Positions 45,311-54,952 of a DNA stretch of 64,000 nt are shown here, piece after piece (positions within the stretch are counted from its first letter, which is position 1; the number at the start of each line of letters is the position of its first letter). Position numbers and translations under genes: made by a program. The notes beneath the pieces were generated by a model. The model searched no databases, had not been told where the DNA came from, and saw nothing but the letters and a program-made list of their open reading frames with translations. Source of the DNA: Trichodesmium sp050015995 (GTDB taxonomy: Bacteria; Cyanobacteriota; Cyanobacteriia; Cyanobacteriales; Microcoleaceae); the NCBI RefSeq assembly GCF_050015995.1, contig NZ_JBNHEP010000127.1, positions 36,677-100,676 on the forward strand. Reading direction: 5' to 3'.

Positions 45311-48300
45311 CTACTCCCTATTTTCTTGAAAAACTTCTCGAAGTGCTTCATCAAGAGTAGGTTTCATTACAATTTTATTTTCATAAGAAACAATTACTCT
45401 TGTTAAAGTTGGCAAACTATTTTGCTCTGCTTCTAAATAAATAGGTTCAACATAAAGCAGAGATTTATTAATTGGAATTACTAATAAATTTCCTTGAATT
45501 GCTTTTGAACCTTCACGATTCCAAAGAGAAATTTGCTGTGATATTTCTGGGTTTTGATTAATTAAAGCTTCAATTTGTTCAGGACCATATATTAATCGTT
45601 CTTTAGGGAATTGATATAACAGTAACTTCCCATAATTTTCCCCATCCGATCTAGCTGCCAACCAAGCAATTAAATTATTACGACTTGCTGGAGTATAAGG
45701 CAGAAGTAAAATAAATTCTTCTAAAGTTTCTTCTGGTAATTTTGTGATTAGATAATAAGGTTCAACTTTTTGTTGTTGACTACCATAAATTTCAATCGGC
45801 ACCCGCCACAAGTCTTCTCGATTATAAAATACACGAGGGTCATCCATGTGATAGGTTGCCAATACTTCAGATTGTACTTGAAATAAATCTAGTGGATAGC
45901 GGATATGAGTACGAAGACTTTTTGGCATTTCTGCTATAGAATTAAACATATCTGGAAATACTTTTTTCCAGGTTCTAATAATAGGGTCTTTTGGGTCAGC
46001 TACATAGAACTTGACCGAACCATTATAAGCATCAATTACAACTTTTACTGAGTTACGAATATAATTAAATTCATTATTTTCTGGGTCAGAATAAGGGTAG
46101 TGATTAGTTGTAGTGTAAGCATCGATAATCCAATAGAGATAATTAGGATTTGTTTGAGTAATATTTTCCTTGCTAAAGTTAGGATTAGCTACGACTAAAT
46201 AAGGGTCATTGTCATAACGTAGAAATGGAGCGATCGCTCGGACTCTAGCATTAATATTGCGACGATATAAGAGTTTTGTTTGGGGTGTAAATTTATTAGT
46301 TAATAACATTCTCCAGTTTTTCAAATATTTAGCAAATATCCATCTTTGCCACCCTTTACCAATAACAATTCCTCCAGTTCCATCATAAGTATTATAGGAG
46401 TTTGCTTCTCCACTAGGATAATCTAATTCTCTATCTTTTTCTGCGGTGGAAGTAATGACATTAGTATTAGTAAGTTCTCCATAATAAATTCTCGGTTTAC
46501 CGATAGGAATGCTGTATCTAATTCTGTCTAATACTTCTAAAGTGCTATTCTTTTCAATAGTTGGATCGGGTCCAATATTTTTAACAAAATATTCTGGCAA
46601 TCCACTATTTTCAACTTGATTAACTGGAGAAATAGTAAAACCATAACCATGAGTATAGACTAAATGTTTGTTCACCCAAGTCTGTGCTGGTTTAGGTACA
46701 GATTCATAATTTAGTTCTCTAGCAGCTATAATTACTTGTTGTTTTTCAGTAGAGTTATCTTTTGTTCTTTCTGAAAATTTTTTCAGAAATGTATAACGGT
46801 CAATATCGGCATTTATAAATTCATAGTAGGGTCGAATTTGTTGTAATTGCCGATTTGTTTGTAAAATTGGTCTTGTATCCCAAAGGCGAATATTATCAAT
46901 AATTAATTTATTATTGATTAAGTCAGTATAGGTAAGTTTATTATCTGGGTCAAAAAGTTTTACTTCTAATTTATCTACGTCAACATAAGCTTCTTTTGTA
47001 AATTTAATACTACGTTTAATATAAGGAATTTCTCGTTCTATCTCATTAGGTTGTACGATTGCTATTTGTACAATTTCTGGTATAAGCCAACTAGCTACTA
47101 CTGCTATTGTTAAATACCATGTCAAGATAGCTCTTAATGAATAGCTATTAGCAAATAATTTTGCGCTAACTTTTTTCTTTCTTTTCCTCTTACGACCTAA
47201 ACGGATAAACCACAGACTTGCTTCAATATAAGGCTGAATAGTTTTGACTGAAAAAATTGCTTGCGAAAATAGAAAAAATGCAATTAATAATGCCAAAACT
47301 GCCAAAAAGATATAGACAGGAAACTGAACTTTTACATCGGTATAACTAGCACCATAGATTACACCGCGTCGAGAGTAAAGCAATTCAAAACAAGCCAGAA
47401 AGTAACTAAATGCTACGGTTAATATAAAACCTCCACCTAAAGTATGAAGATGTCGTTGTTGTTCTTGAGAAAATTGATAAAAATTCCCTTTACTTAAACT
47501 TTTACCTGACAATAAATATATAATTGTGCAGGCAGCTAGTCCATATAAAAATAATCCGATTAACCAAAATTTTAATAGTTGTAAAACGGGAAGTTGAAAA
47601 ACATAAAAGCTGATATTTATCTGAAATAAATCTTCATTTTTATTAAAGGGAGTAGCATTCAATAGCTGTAATATATTTCCCCAATGGCTGGAAAGAATAA
47701 AGCTAAAAATTAAACTGAGGACTATAGCAAATAGACTTAGCCAGAATATAGGATTAATAATCACAGCAAGAGATAACAGAATAAATAATCCTAAGAACCA
47801 CCAGTTAGATGGTATTGACGTGAGTATTTTCCAAATTGATTCTATGCTAAATTCTGATGGGATTTGTGGGGATACCTTAGCAACTGTGAAATCAGGATGC
47901 CAGTAATTTGTAAATACTTCTATATAATGAGTTAAAATTAATCCTACTAATAGAATTAATCCTAATATAAAACATAATAACCAGCCTAGTCCTAGTGACG
48001 GTTCAATACGCAATTTACTTGACGGCATAGTAACTGGAGGAATTAGCATCATTTCTTCAGATACTTGAGTTATCCGAACTTGTTTTTTTGGATATTTAAA
48101 TATACTGGCTAATTTCAGATTTGCTAAAAAAAAGCCTGCTGTAATTAAAAAAGTAATTATCCAAATTAAAGTTTCTGTTTGCAATTTACTTATTAAGACA
48201 GGCAAATAATTCAGTTCTTGAAACCATAAAAATTCAGCCAATATATTGGTTGATAAGTCAAAGACTACCCACAATCCAAATAAGCTGATAAATATTGTTA

Positions 48301-48376
48301 ATATATGTATTGATTTAAGTTTTCCTAATGATTTGAAAAACCTAACTTTTAGTTTATAAAAAATATTGATTTTCAT
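45311..48376 (-). CDS. UPF0182 family membrane protein
   Basis: The 1021-residue protein matches UPF0182 over its length. The first half has seven or more membrane helices and characteristic segments such as FQINISFYVFQLPVLQLLKF and YSRRGVIYGASYTDVKVQFP. The second half has IRLWDTRPILQTNRQLQQIR, YTHGYGFTISPVNQV, IDAYTTTNHYPYSDP and GSVKFYVADPKDPIIRTWKK. The family is widespread in cyanobacteria and actinobacteria and has no established function. The C-terminal half is probably outside the membrane. The ATG at 48376 gives the normal start with an early hydrophobic helix. Confidence 0.92.
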   Translation of the reverse strand: MKINIFYKLKVRFFKSLGKLKSIHILTIFISLFGLWVVFDLSTNILAEFLWFQELNYLPVLISKLQTETLIWIITFLITAGFFLANLKLASIFKYPKKQVRITQVSEEMMLIPPVTMPSSKLRIEPSLGLGWLLCFILGLILLVGLILTHYIEVFTNYWHPDFTVAKVSPQIPSEFSIESIWKILTSIPSNWWFLGLFILLSLAVIINPIFWLSLFAIVLSLIFSFILSSHWGNILQLLNATPFNKNEDLFQINISFYVFQLPVLQLLKFWLIGLFLYGLAACTIIYLLSGKSLSKGNFYQFSQEQQRHLHTLGGGFILTVAFSYFLACFELLYSRRGVIYGASYTDVKVQFPVYIFLAVLALLIAFFLFSQAIFSVKTIQPYIEASLWFIRLGRKRKRKKKVSAKLFANSYSLRAILTWYLTIAVVASWLIPEIVQIAIVQPNEIEREIPYIKRSIKFTKEAYVDVDKLEVKLFDPDNKLTYTDLINNKLIIDNIRLWDTRPILQTNRQLQQIRPYYEFINADIDRYTFLKKFSERTKDNSTEKQQVIIAARELNYESVPKPAQTWVNKHLVYTHGYGFTISPVNQVENSGLPEYFVKNIGPDPTIEKNSTLEVLDRIRYSIPIGKPRIYYGELTNTNVITSTAEKDRELDYPSGEANSYNTYDGTGGIVIGKGWQRWIFAKYLKNWRMLLTNKFTPQTKLLYRRNINARVRAIAPFLRYDNDPYLVVANPNFSKENITQTNPNYLYWIIDAYTTTNHYPYSDPENNEFNYIRNSVKVVIDAYNGSVKFYVADPKDPIIRTWKKVFPDMFNSIAEMPKSLRTHIRYPLDLFQVQSEVLATYHMDDPRVFYNREDLWRVPIEIYGSQQQKVEPYYLITKLPEETLEEFILLLPYTPASRNNLIAWLAARSDGENYGKLLLYQFPKERLIYGPEQIEALINQNPEISQQISLWNREGSKAIQGNLLVIPINKSLLYVEPIYLEAEQNSLPTLTRVIVSYENKIVMKPTLDEALREVFQENRE

Positions 48377-48943
48377 AATTGATAATTGTTGTGAAATATG
48401 GCTAATTTATTGACTTATTTGGGATTACTATAGTGCCTACCATTTCACTAAATTAAAGCACAATTAATTACATCTTATACCAAATTTTAAAAATGTCGTT
48501 ACAGTCAAAAAGGGAATAGAGAATAGGGAAAAAACTTGCTATTTATTTAATTTTCCTATATAGCCAAATCCAAGTCTTACCTAACTACAAAAAAAATCAA
48601 TGTAGCATTATTTTTTGAAACTGGTATTAATAAGTTGTTTATGCTTAAAATCCAACACTTGAGCTCTTGCAGATATTGTATTATTTCAAATAATTAAAAA
48701 TTTTTTTTAAATTTTTTCATATACTTTTCTTTCCCTATTGCTTATTCCCTGTTCCTTACTCCATAACCCTCTGCAATATTTTATCAAATTGGTATAGGGT
48801 GTCTCAAGTTACTGAGGTACAGTTGTTTTTCTTCTTTTATATTCCCTATTCCCTACTCCCTACTCCCTAAAACCAACGAATTTTGTACCTCACCAATATG
48901 GGAACTGCTATATTATAAATATTTATGTTCAAAGGAGATTATA
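48377..48943. other. Intergenic region with low-complexity runs
   Basis: No gene is seen. Runs such as GGGAATAGAGAATAGGGAAA (about 48511) and TTCCCTACTCCCTACTCCC (about 48850) occur, as in many other spacers of this window. Confidence 0.45.
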
Positions 48944-51541
48944 TTAACAAATAATTATATCACCAACATAGGGAATTACCTGATTTCTTCCTTTTTCTTT
49001 TGCTTGATAAAGTGCTTGATCTGCTGCGGCAATTAGACTTTGATAAGTCGCTTCGAGAAATGGTATAATAGTAGATACTCCTAAGCTCATAGTAACTTGT
49101 TTATATATTAGTGCCTCCTGATGGGGAATTTGTAAGTTACATACTTCTTGACGAATTATTTTGGCAATATAAATTGCTCCTTCCAAATGAGTATTAGGCA
49201 AAATAACAGCAAATTCTTCCCCACCATAACGAGCTACTAAATCCGCAGGACGTTTTACTAATTCCGAGATAGTCTTTGCTACTCGCTGAAGACATTCATC
49301 ACCTTTTTGATGTCCATAGGTATCATTATATTTTTTAAAGAAGTCTATATCGCACATAATTAACGACAATGGTTTTTTCTCTCGTGCCATTCGTAACCAT
49401 TCCTGCTCTAAATATTCGTTAAAGTAACGTCGATTAGCTATTTGAGTTAACCCATCTAATGTAGCAAGTTTATATAATTTTTTATTAGTATTTTGTAGTT
49501 CCTGATAAAGTTTTGATTGTTGAATAGCAATTTCTAACTGGATTCTTAATTGTTCTAGTAAATTTATTTCCCATTCTTGCCACTGTCGTTGATTACTAAA
49601 ATCATGAGCAACTAATATTCCCCAAAGTGGGTGGTCAGAAGTAGATGGCTCCTTTGTAAATAAACTTGTTTTTTGACTATTATTAATTGTTGATTTTTGG
49701 ATAAAAATTGGCATTATTAGGCAATCTTTAATCTGAAAAAAATCTAACACATTGGATTTTTCCATATCTTTTATTACTATGACTTGCTCAGTTTTTTTTT
49801 CTTGTCTAAATTCCTGAGTCGTAATTATATAATCATTAATTTCCCAATCTAACATTGAGGGTTTACCCACAGCTAAAGATTCTGCTACAACAATAACAGA
49901 TTTATCTGAGATTTTCCGTTGAATAATTACTCCCTCTACCTGTAAAATATTCCGCACTTCATCTACAGTATTTTGTAGAATTTCTGATAAGTTTAAAGAC
50001 TGACAAATTCGCTCTATTATCTTACGAATTAATTGTTCTTGTTGAGTCTGTCTGCGTAAGTATTCTTCTGTCTGTTTACGTTCTGTAATATCAGTATGGG
50101 AACCAACTATTCGCAATGGGTTTCCTGCTTCATCCCAAAGTGCTTGACCCCTATCTAAAATCCATTTATATGTATTATCTTTACACCGAATACGATACTC
50201 AGCAATAAAGTAGGGTTTTTGCCGAGCAAGATGTTGTTGAATTGACTCTGTTACCAAATTAATATCATCAGGATGGATACGACTTTTCCAATTATCTAGG
50301 TGATGAAAAATATCAATTTCTGTATAACCTAAAATTTCTTGGCAACGGGCTGAATAAAAACATTCATTAGTTTGAAGATTACAATCCCATATTCCATCAT
50401 TATTACCACGCAATGCCAATTGCCAACGTTCTTCACTTTTTTTCAAATCCAATTCTATTTGTTTACGTTGACTAATATTTTCAATCAAGCCAATTAAGTA
50501 TTTTTTTTCTTCAGAAATTTTGATTAAAGATAGAGTTAAAGATGACCAAATAAACCTACTATTTTGGTGAATTAAACGATTTTCAGTTGCAAAATTTAGT
50601 ATTTTTCCAGCAATAATAGATCGTAAATTAATCTCATAAGCTTGTCGTTGCTCAAGCTCAATAAGATCCACAAAATTAAAATTTGATAAGTCAGCATCAC
50701 TATAACCTAAAATATCTGTAAATGATTGGTTAATGCGGAAAATTTTTCCTGATAAAGTAGCCAAAAATATTCCCAGTACAGATTGTTCAAAAATAGCACG
50801 AAATCGTTCTTCACTATCTCTCAATGCTACTTCAGCTATTACATAGGGAGTAATATCTTGTAAAATTACTTGATACAATTTTTCATCTCGATCTAACTGA
50901 ATAATTTTATAGATAATATTCACCCAAACCCAATTCCCATCTTTTCTTAAAGCCAAAATATTTGGGATGAATTTTTTACCTTTTTTTGCTGTTTCAAGTA
51001 TTTCTGTTATTAATTTTTGCTGTGCTTCTGGTGGATGAATTTGGTTGGTGTGCATTTGCACAAGCTCTTCTCTCTGATAACCCAATATTTCTGTAGCTTT
51101 ATAATTAGCTTCTATAATCTTACCCTGTAAATTGGCAATTAAAATTGCTTCACCAGCATCTTGCATTAATGCACGGTACTTTATCTCTGAATTTTGTAAT
51201 TTTTTTTCAACTTTTTTCCATTTTGTTATATCCACATAAGCTGTGAAAATTCTATCAGTGAAACTTGATATAGGAGTAGATGTTACACTTAGCCAAATAA
51301 CTTCTTGGCAATCTTTTATTACTCCCATTTCTAAATTTTCAACACTGCGTTTTTCTCTGGAGGCAACAACCCAAGCATACTCATTTTTTGGCATATCTGT
51401 GCCATCATTTCTAATAATTTTCCAGTTTAATTTTGTAGCTTTGAGTGACTCACTTTCCCGATCTAGCCAGCCAAAAATCTGCTTTGCTTTTTGATTAATT
51501 TCAACAATATTACCTAAACTATCTGTAATAAAAAATCCCAT
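48944..51541 (-). CDS. Diguanylate cyclase with PAS, GAF and GGDEF domains
   Basis: The 865-residue protein carries four PAS domains in tandem (first near the N-terminus, MGFFITDSLGNIVEINQKAK; then ALMQDAGEAILIANLQGKII, AIFEQSVLGIFLATLSGKIF and LALRGNNDGIWDCNLQTNEC). A GAF-like domain follows (about 510-665), then a C-terminal GGDEF domain with CDIDFFKKYNDTYGHQKGDE and the active-site ARYGGEEFAVILP. The product inhibition site RxxD is present as RPAD, five residues before GGEEF. It should make cyclic di-GMP and be product-inhibited. There is no membrane helix, so it is a soluble sensor. ATG at 51541 opens directly in the first PAS domain, which suggests that this domain may be slightly truncated. 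Confidence 0.93.
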   Translation of the reverse strand: MGFFITDSLGNIVEINQKAKQIFGWLDRESESLKATKLNWKIIRNDGTDMPKNEYAWVVASREKRSVENLEMGVIKDCQEVIWLSVTSTPISSFTDRIFTAYVDITKWKKVEKKLQNSEIKYRALMQDAGEAILIANLQGKIIEANYKATEILGYQREELVQMHTNQIHPPEAQQKLITEILETAKKGKKFIPNILALRKDGNWVWVNIIYKIIQLDRDEKLYQVILQDITPYVIAEVALRDSEERFRAIFEQSVLGIFLATLSGKIFRINQSFTDILGYSDADLSNFNFVDLIELEQRQAYEINLRSIIAGKILNFATENRLIHQNSRFIWSSLTLSLIKISEEKKYLIGLIENISQRKQIELDLKKSEERWQLALRGNNDGIWDCNLQTNECFYSARCQEILGYTEIDIFHHLDNWKSRIHPDDINLVTESIQQHLARQKPYFIAEYRIRCKDNTYKWILDRGQALWDEAGNPLRIVGSHTDITERKQTEEYLRRQTQQEQLIRKIIERICQSLNLSEILQNTVDEVRNILQVEGVIIQRKISDKSVIVVAESLAVGKPSMLDWEINDYIITTQEFRQEKKTEQVIVIKDMEKSNVLDFFQIKDCLIMPIFIQKSTINNSQKTSLFTKEPSTSDHPLWGILVAHDFSNQRQWQEWEINLLEQLRIQLEIAIQQSKLYQELQNTNKKLYKLATLDGLTQIANRRYFNEYLEQEWLRMAREKKPLSLIMCDIDFFKKYNDTYGHQKGDECLQRVAKTISELVKRPADLVARYGGEEFAVILPNTHLEGAIYIAKIIRQEVCNLQIPHQEALIYKQVTMSLGVSTIIPFLEATYQSLIAAADQALYQAKEKGRNQVIPYVGDIIIC

Positions 51542-51746
51542 CAGTAAAATATTTAATATATTTTAATTTTGTGCCCAAAACTGATTAATATTTAATTTTA
51601 TGGTAGTCAAATATTCTACATTAGCTTGCAAATTCAGCACAGAGCAGGGAACAGATAAAGAAAAGTATATGAAAAAATATAAAAGAAGATGTGAAATTTA
51701 CAATATCTGCATCGTCTGTACTTCTTATACTTAATGACAATTTGCT

Positions 51747-51914
51747 CTATAAGTACTTTTCAAACTTTATATAGAAGTGAAGATTTTCAACAGTATTGCC
51801 ATTACTATCAGCCAAAAAATATTTAATTCCTGCATCTAGAGCAATTGCTCTTCCTCTTAGTTTTGTTTCAATTTTTAAATCTAGTTGTATTGCCAATACT
51901 ATTTTCTGGTAGCC
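51747..51914 (-). pseudogene. tnpB fragment (RuvC-I region)
   Basis: A 55-codon frame reads GYQKIVLAIQLDLKIETKLR, then GRAIALDAGIKYFLADSNGN and TVENLHFYIKFEKYL before TAG. It matches the part of TnpB around the first RuvC catalytic aspartate (IGIDVG.E.FLA.S.G..IENP in relatives). Both ends are missing. It is a second, independent tnpB relic besides 37874-38321. Confidence 0.75.
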
Positions 51915-51975
51915 AAGAATTGTGTATTCTTGCTTTCCCCCCTATTTCCTACTCCTTTTAGATTTACCGAAGAAT

Positions 51976-52023
51976 TAATAATTAAATAATTAAATAATTA
52001 AATAATTAAATAATTAAATAATT
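51976..52023. repeat. Microsatellite of AATAATTAA units
   Basis: About five copies of a nine-base TAAATAATT unit stand in a row. It adjoins the element at 52022-52232, and similar TTATTAATTATTAAT runs flank the other copies of that family. Confidence 0.85.
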
Positions 52024-52232
52024 CAGCTTTGTTAGCCTCCCCAATAAAGGGGAAAAAGCGGTCGTTTCGGAGCATGAGTAGGATGGGATGGCGAGGTTTC
52101 CCGCTCTTGACAGAGCTGCTTCGAAGTGCGCCATATCCAATCTCCCCTCGAGAAATAAATTTTTTCCCTACCGCGTCAATCCTCTCCCTAAAAGGGAGAA
52201 GTAATTATCCATTATCCATTATCCATTAATGA
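52022..52232. mobile_element. MITE-like element, divergent member of 23490-23744 family
   Basis: It shares GGAAAAAGCGGTCG, GATGGCGAGGTTTCCCGCTC, GCGCCATATCCAATC and the ending ATTATCCATTATCCATTAAT. The outer part differs, with a CTCCCTAAAAGGGAG hairpin. Confidence 0.6.
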
Positions 52233-53012
52233 ATGATACATTCAGTGTAAGGATTCAGCTAGCTCGCGGTCAGCAATCAGATGCATGAATGAAAATTTCT
52301 TATATGGTTAAAGAAGTATACTTTAGTCGTAACTTTTAATTCTCCTTGGAGACTAATTTCTCCTTCATATGAGTAAGATAATAATTAGCTAGGCATAATT
52401 AAATATAAAACGCTCTGTGCTGTAAAATTTAAGTTTTCCTCAGATGCGCGTCTATAGCATTTTATAACTTTTTTGCCTACCTACTTAAGTTAATAACTTA
52501 TAGCTGACCGCTGTTAACGTAGTTCCTCCGTTTGCGCAGCATTCCATAGGAAAGGAGGCTAGCTAACGGCTGAATGCTTACCATTCAGTTTCTTAGAATT
52601 GCTATAAGTAGTCAAGCAGAATGAATTGTATATTGGGTGCTTAAATTAACTAGGTAGGCCAAATTATTTTTGATCTACTTATAAAGTATACAAGTATATT
52701 TTTTCTCCTACACCCTACACTCTACTGCCTTAAATAAGGTCAAATTAATTTTGCACAGGTACTTTACTGGATAGTACAAAGTTCTTATGAAAAACGATTT
52801 CCTTTCAAGACTGAAAGTATTACTGGAAAAGGCTTAGAGCACCTACAGTTTTAAATGGCGAGTTTCTAACCTTGAGATCTATGACATAAAAATTACTTAT
52901 CTTTTTACATTTCTTAACACAAAACAGAAATGTTGATTTATCTCCTACTACTTATCAATAGTAATTCTGCAAATGGAGCTGAGATTAATTAATACTAACA
53001 TTGAAAAAAAAG
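52233..53012. other. Intergenic region downstream of the sensor kinase gene
   Basis: No gene is seen. The stretch 52475-52659 is bounded by GCCTACCTACTTAAG and ACTAGGTAGGC and may be a relative of the element at 45073-45211. The rest is AT-rich. Confidence 0.4.
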
Positions 53013-54665
53013 CTATTTTTTTAGTTGGAATTTAACTGTAAATACACTCCCTTGATCTAACTTAGAATAAACCTGAATATTTCCTCCCATTCCTTCTACT
53101 AAAGTTTTGACAATAGACAAACCCAAACCAGCTCCACTACCAGAACGATTTCTAGCTTCATCACCTCGATAAAAACGTTCAAAAATCTTAGCTTGTTGGG
53201 ACAAAGGAATACCTTTACCTTGGTCAGAAACCTGAATTATTGCTTCACCACTTTGTTGATACACATTTAATATCACAGGAGAATGTTGGTCAGAATATTT
53301 AACAGCATTGTCAATTAAATTGAGTAAAACCTGCTTAAGACGATTACGATCTACTATTACTTCAATTAACGATAAATTTCTAGATTGAGCAACATAGCCT
53401 TGCTTAATTTGAGGAATATTTTTTGATTTTAAACTTAACCCAGTACCCAGATAATTATCATCTAAATTAATCTCTGAGGATAATTTATTAGAGTTTTCGA
53501 AATCAAAAGAAACTAAATTATTTGTTCCTGTCAAAACTTCATTTTTACTGAAACTAGATACTTTTTCTTGATTAACAATATTACCCCCATTCTCCAATCT
53601 CAGAATAATTTCTCGATCGCTACACTGCTTTGCCATTTCCACTACCTCCGCCACCAAATTATTCAGCACTACCAATTCCAAATGAAAGTGAATTTGGCCA
53701 TTATCTGCTCTAGCTAAGTCCAGCAAATCTTTCAATAACTCAATCGTCCGTTGTGCTTCCCCAGAAGCAACCACAATTGCCTCCTTCTGAGTCTCAGTTA
53801 AATTATTACCTCGTCTCAGAAGACTTTGGAGATACCCAGAAACAATAGTTAAAGGAGTTCTTAACTCATGAGAAACATTACTCACAAATTGCCTTTGCTG
53901 CTCCCAAGAATCAGACAATCGACCTAACATAGTATCCAAAGTTCTTGCTAACTCCTTTACTTCACTAGGAGCTTGTTCCAAAGAAACCCTTGCTTGAGCC
54001 AAACGATCCGCATTAACATTATCAGCAAATTGACTAATTTGACGTAGAGGTATGAGAGAACGTTGAATATAAATAGTAATAGCTACTGTTACTCCCATTA
54101 TTGCTAATATACTAGCTACACTCAGAGTCATTACCATAGTCACTAACATCTTTTGGTCGCGGGTAATGTCCAAAGCAACATAAAGTTTACCAATATTCAT
54201 TCCATTAACTATTAATGGACCGCCACAGAAAACAAAATCACGTCCATTAATCGGATATATTAAAGATTTGGGTGGCATCTCAGCTAGAGACTTTAAAATG
54301 AAGTGGTCAGTATCGTTGCGGAAATTTTGTGATTCAGCCAAAATATTTCCATCCTGACTCTTAACCCAAAGAAATACATTGGCCCTTGTTAAATTATCAA
54401 TGGCTTTCTGTAAACTTTTTTCTGAGTACCACATTTTGCTATACATTTCAACATCTTTAGGAAAACGTTGAGCCATCTGCTCAATGTTATGCTTATGACT
54501 GACTACCAATAATTGCTGCATCTTCCAACTTGTCCACAAAGCTACACTGCCTAGTCCTAATACTGAAAATACTGCAATACCGACTGTGAGACGTGTTTGT
54601 AAAGATGATGAATCATTAAATTGTCCGAATTTCCAATTCTTTGGCCATTTAAGTAGAAACTTCAT
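53013..54665 (-). CDS. Two-component sensor histidine kinase (HAMP-HisKA-HATPase)
   Basis: The 550-residue protein has a membrane helix at 28-48, a periplasmic part to about 172, a second helix (about 173-197), a HAMP linker, a HisKA domain with FVSNVSHELRTPLTIVSGYL (His near 266) and a HATPase domain with NLIDNAVKYSDQ, VSDQGKGIPL and SGSGAGLGLSIVKTLVEG. It should sense an external signal and phosphorylate a response regulator; no regulator gene adjoins it. Between HREIILRLENGG-type sequence and VIVDRNRLKQVLLNLIDNA lies an unusual polar insert of about 75 residues (about 355-430) within the ATPase domain. The ATG at 54665 is used. It is divergent from the hybrid kinase gene, 287 bases away. 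Confidence 0.93.
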   Translation of the reverse strand: MKFLLKWPKNWKFGQFNDSSSLQTRLTVGIAVFSVLGLGSVALWTSWKMQQLLVVSHKHNIEQMAQRFPKDVEMYSKMWYSEKSLQKAIDNLTRANVFLWVKSQDGNILAESQNFRNDTDHFILKSLAEMPPKSLIYPINGRDFVFCGGPLIVNGMNIGKLYVALDITRDQKMLVTMVMTLSVASILAIMGVTVAITIYIQRSLIPLRQISQFADNVNADRLAQARVSLEQAPSEVKELARTLDTMLGRLSDSWEQQRQFVSNVSHELRTPLTIVSGYLQSLLRRGNNLTETQKEAIVVASGEAQRTIELLKDLLDLARADNGQIHFHLELVVLNNLVAEVVEMAKQCSDREIILRLENGGNIVNQEKVSSFSKNEVLTGTNNLVSFDFENSNKLSSEINLDDNYLGTGLSLKSKNIPQIKQGYVAQSRNLSLIEVIVDRNRLKQVLLNLIDNAVKYSDQHSPVILNVYQQSGEAIIQVSDQGKGIPLSQQAKIFERFYRGDEARNRSGSGAGLGLSIVKTLVEGMGGNIQVYSKLDQGSVFTVKFQLKK

Positions 54666-54952
54666 TTAACTCTTTGTTGCTACAAAATACTCGAATTATA
54701 ATTGCTATTAATTTAGCTATCTATCCTGAGAAAACCCTGATAATTATTTAGAGATTAATACCTTCTGTTGTTCTAAATTGCTAGGCTGTAATTAGGAAAC
54801 TATTTGATGCCAGGAAAATTTTTATAGACAATCATGCCTAGGGTAATAGCTGTCAGAAAAAAGCAAATTCCCAATTCACAATTTTTATACTCCAACAAGA
54901 GTAATAAAAATGGGTGGCTGGTTGCTGAATAGGAGCAATAGGGAACGACCCG

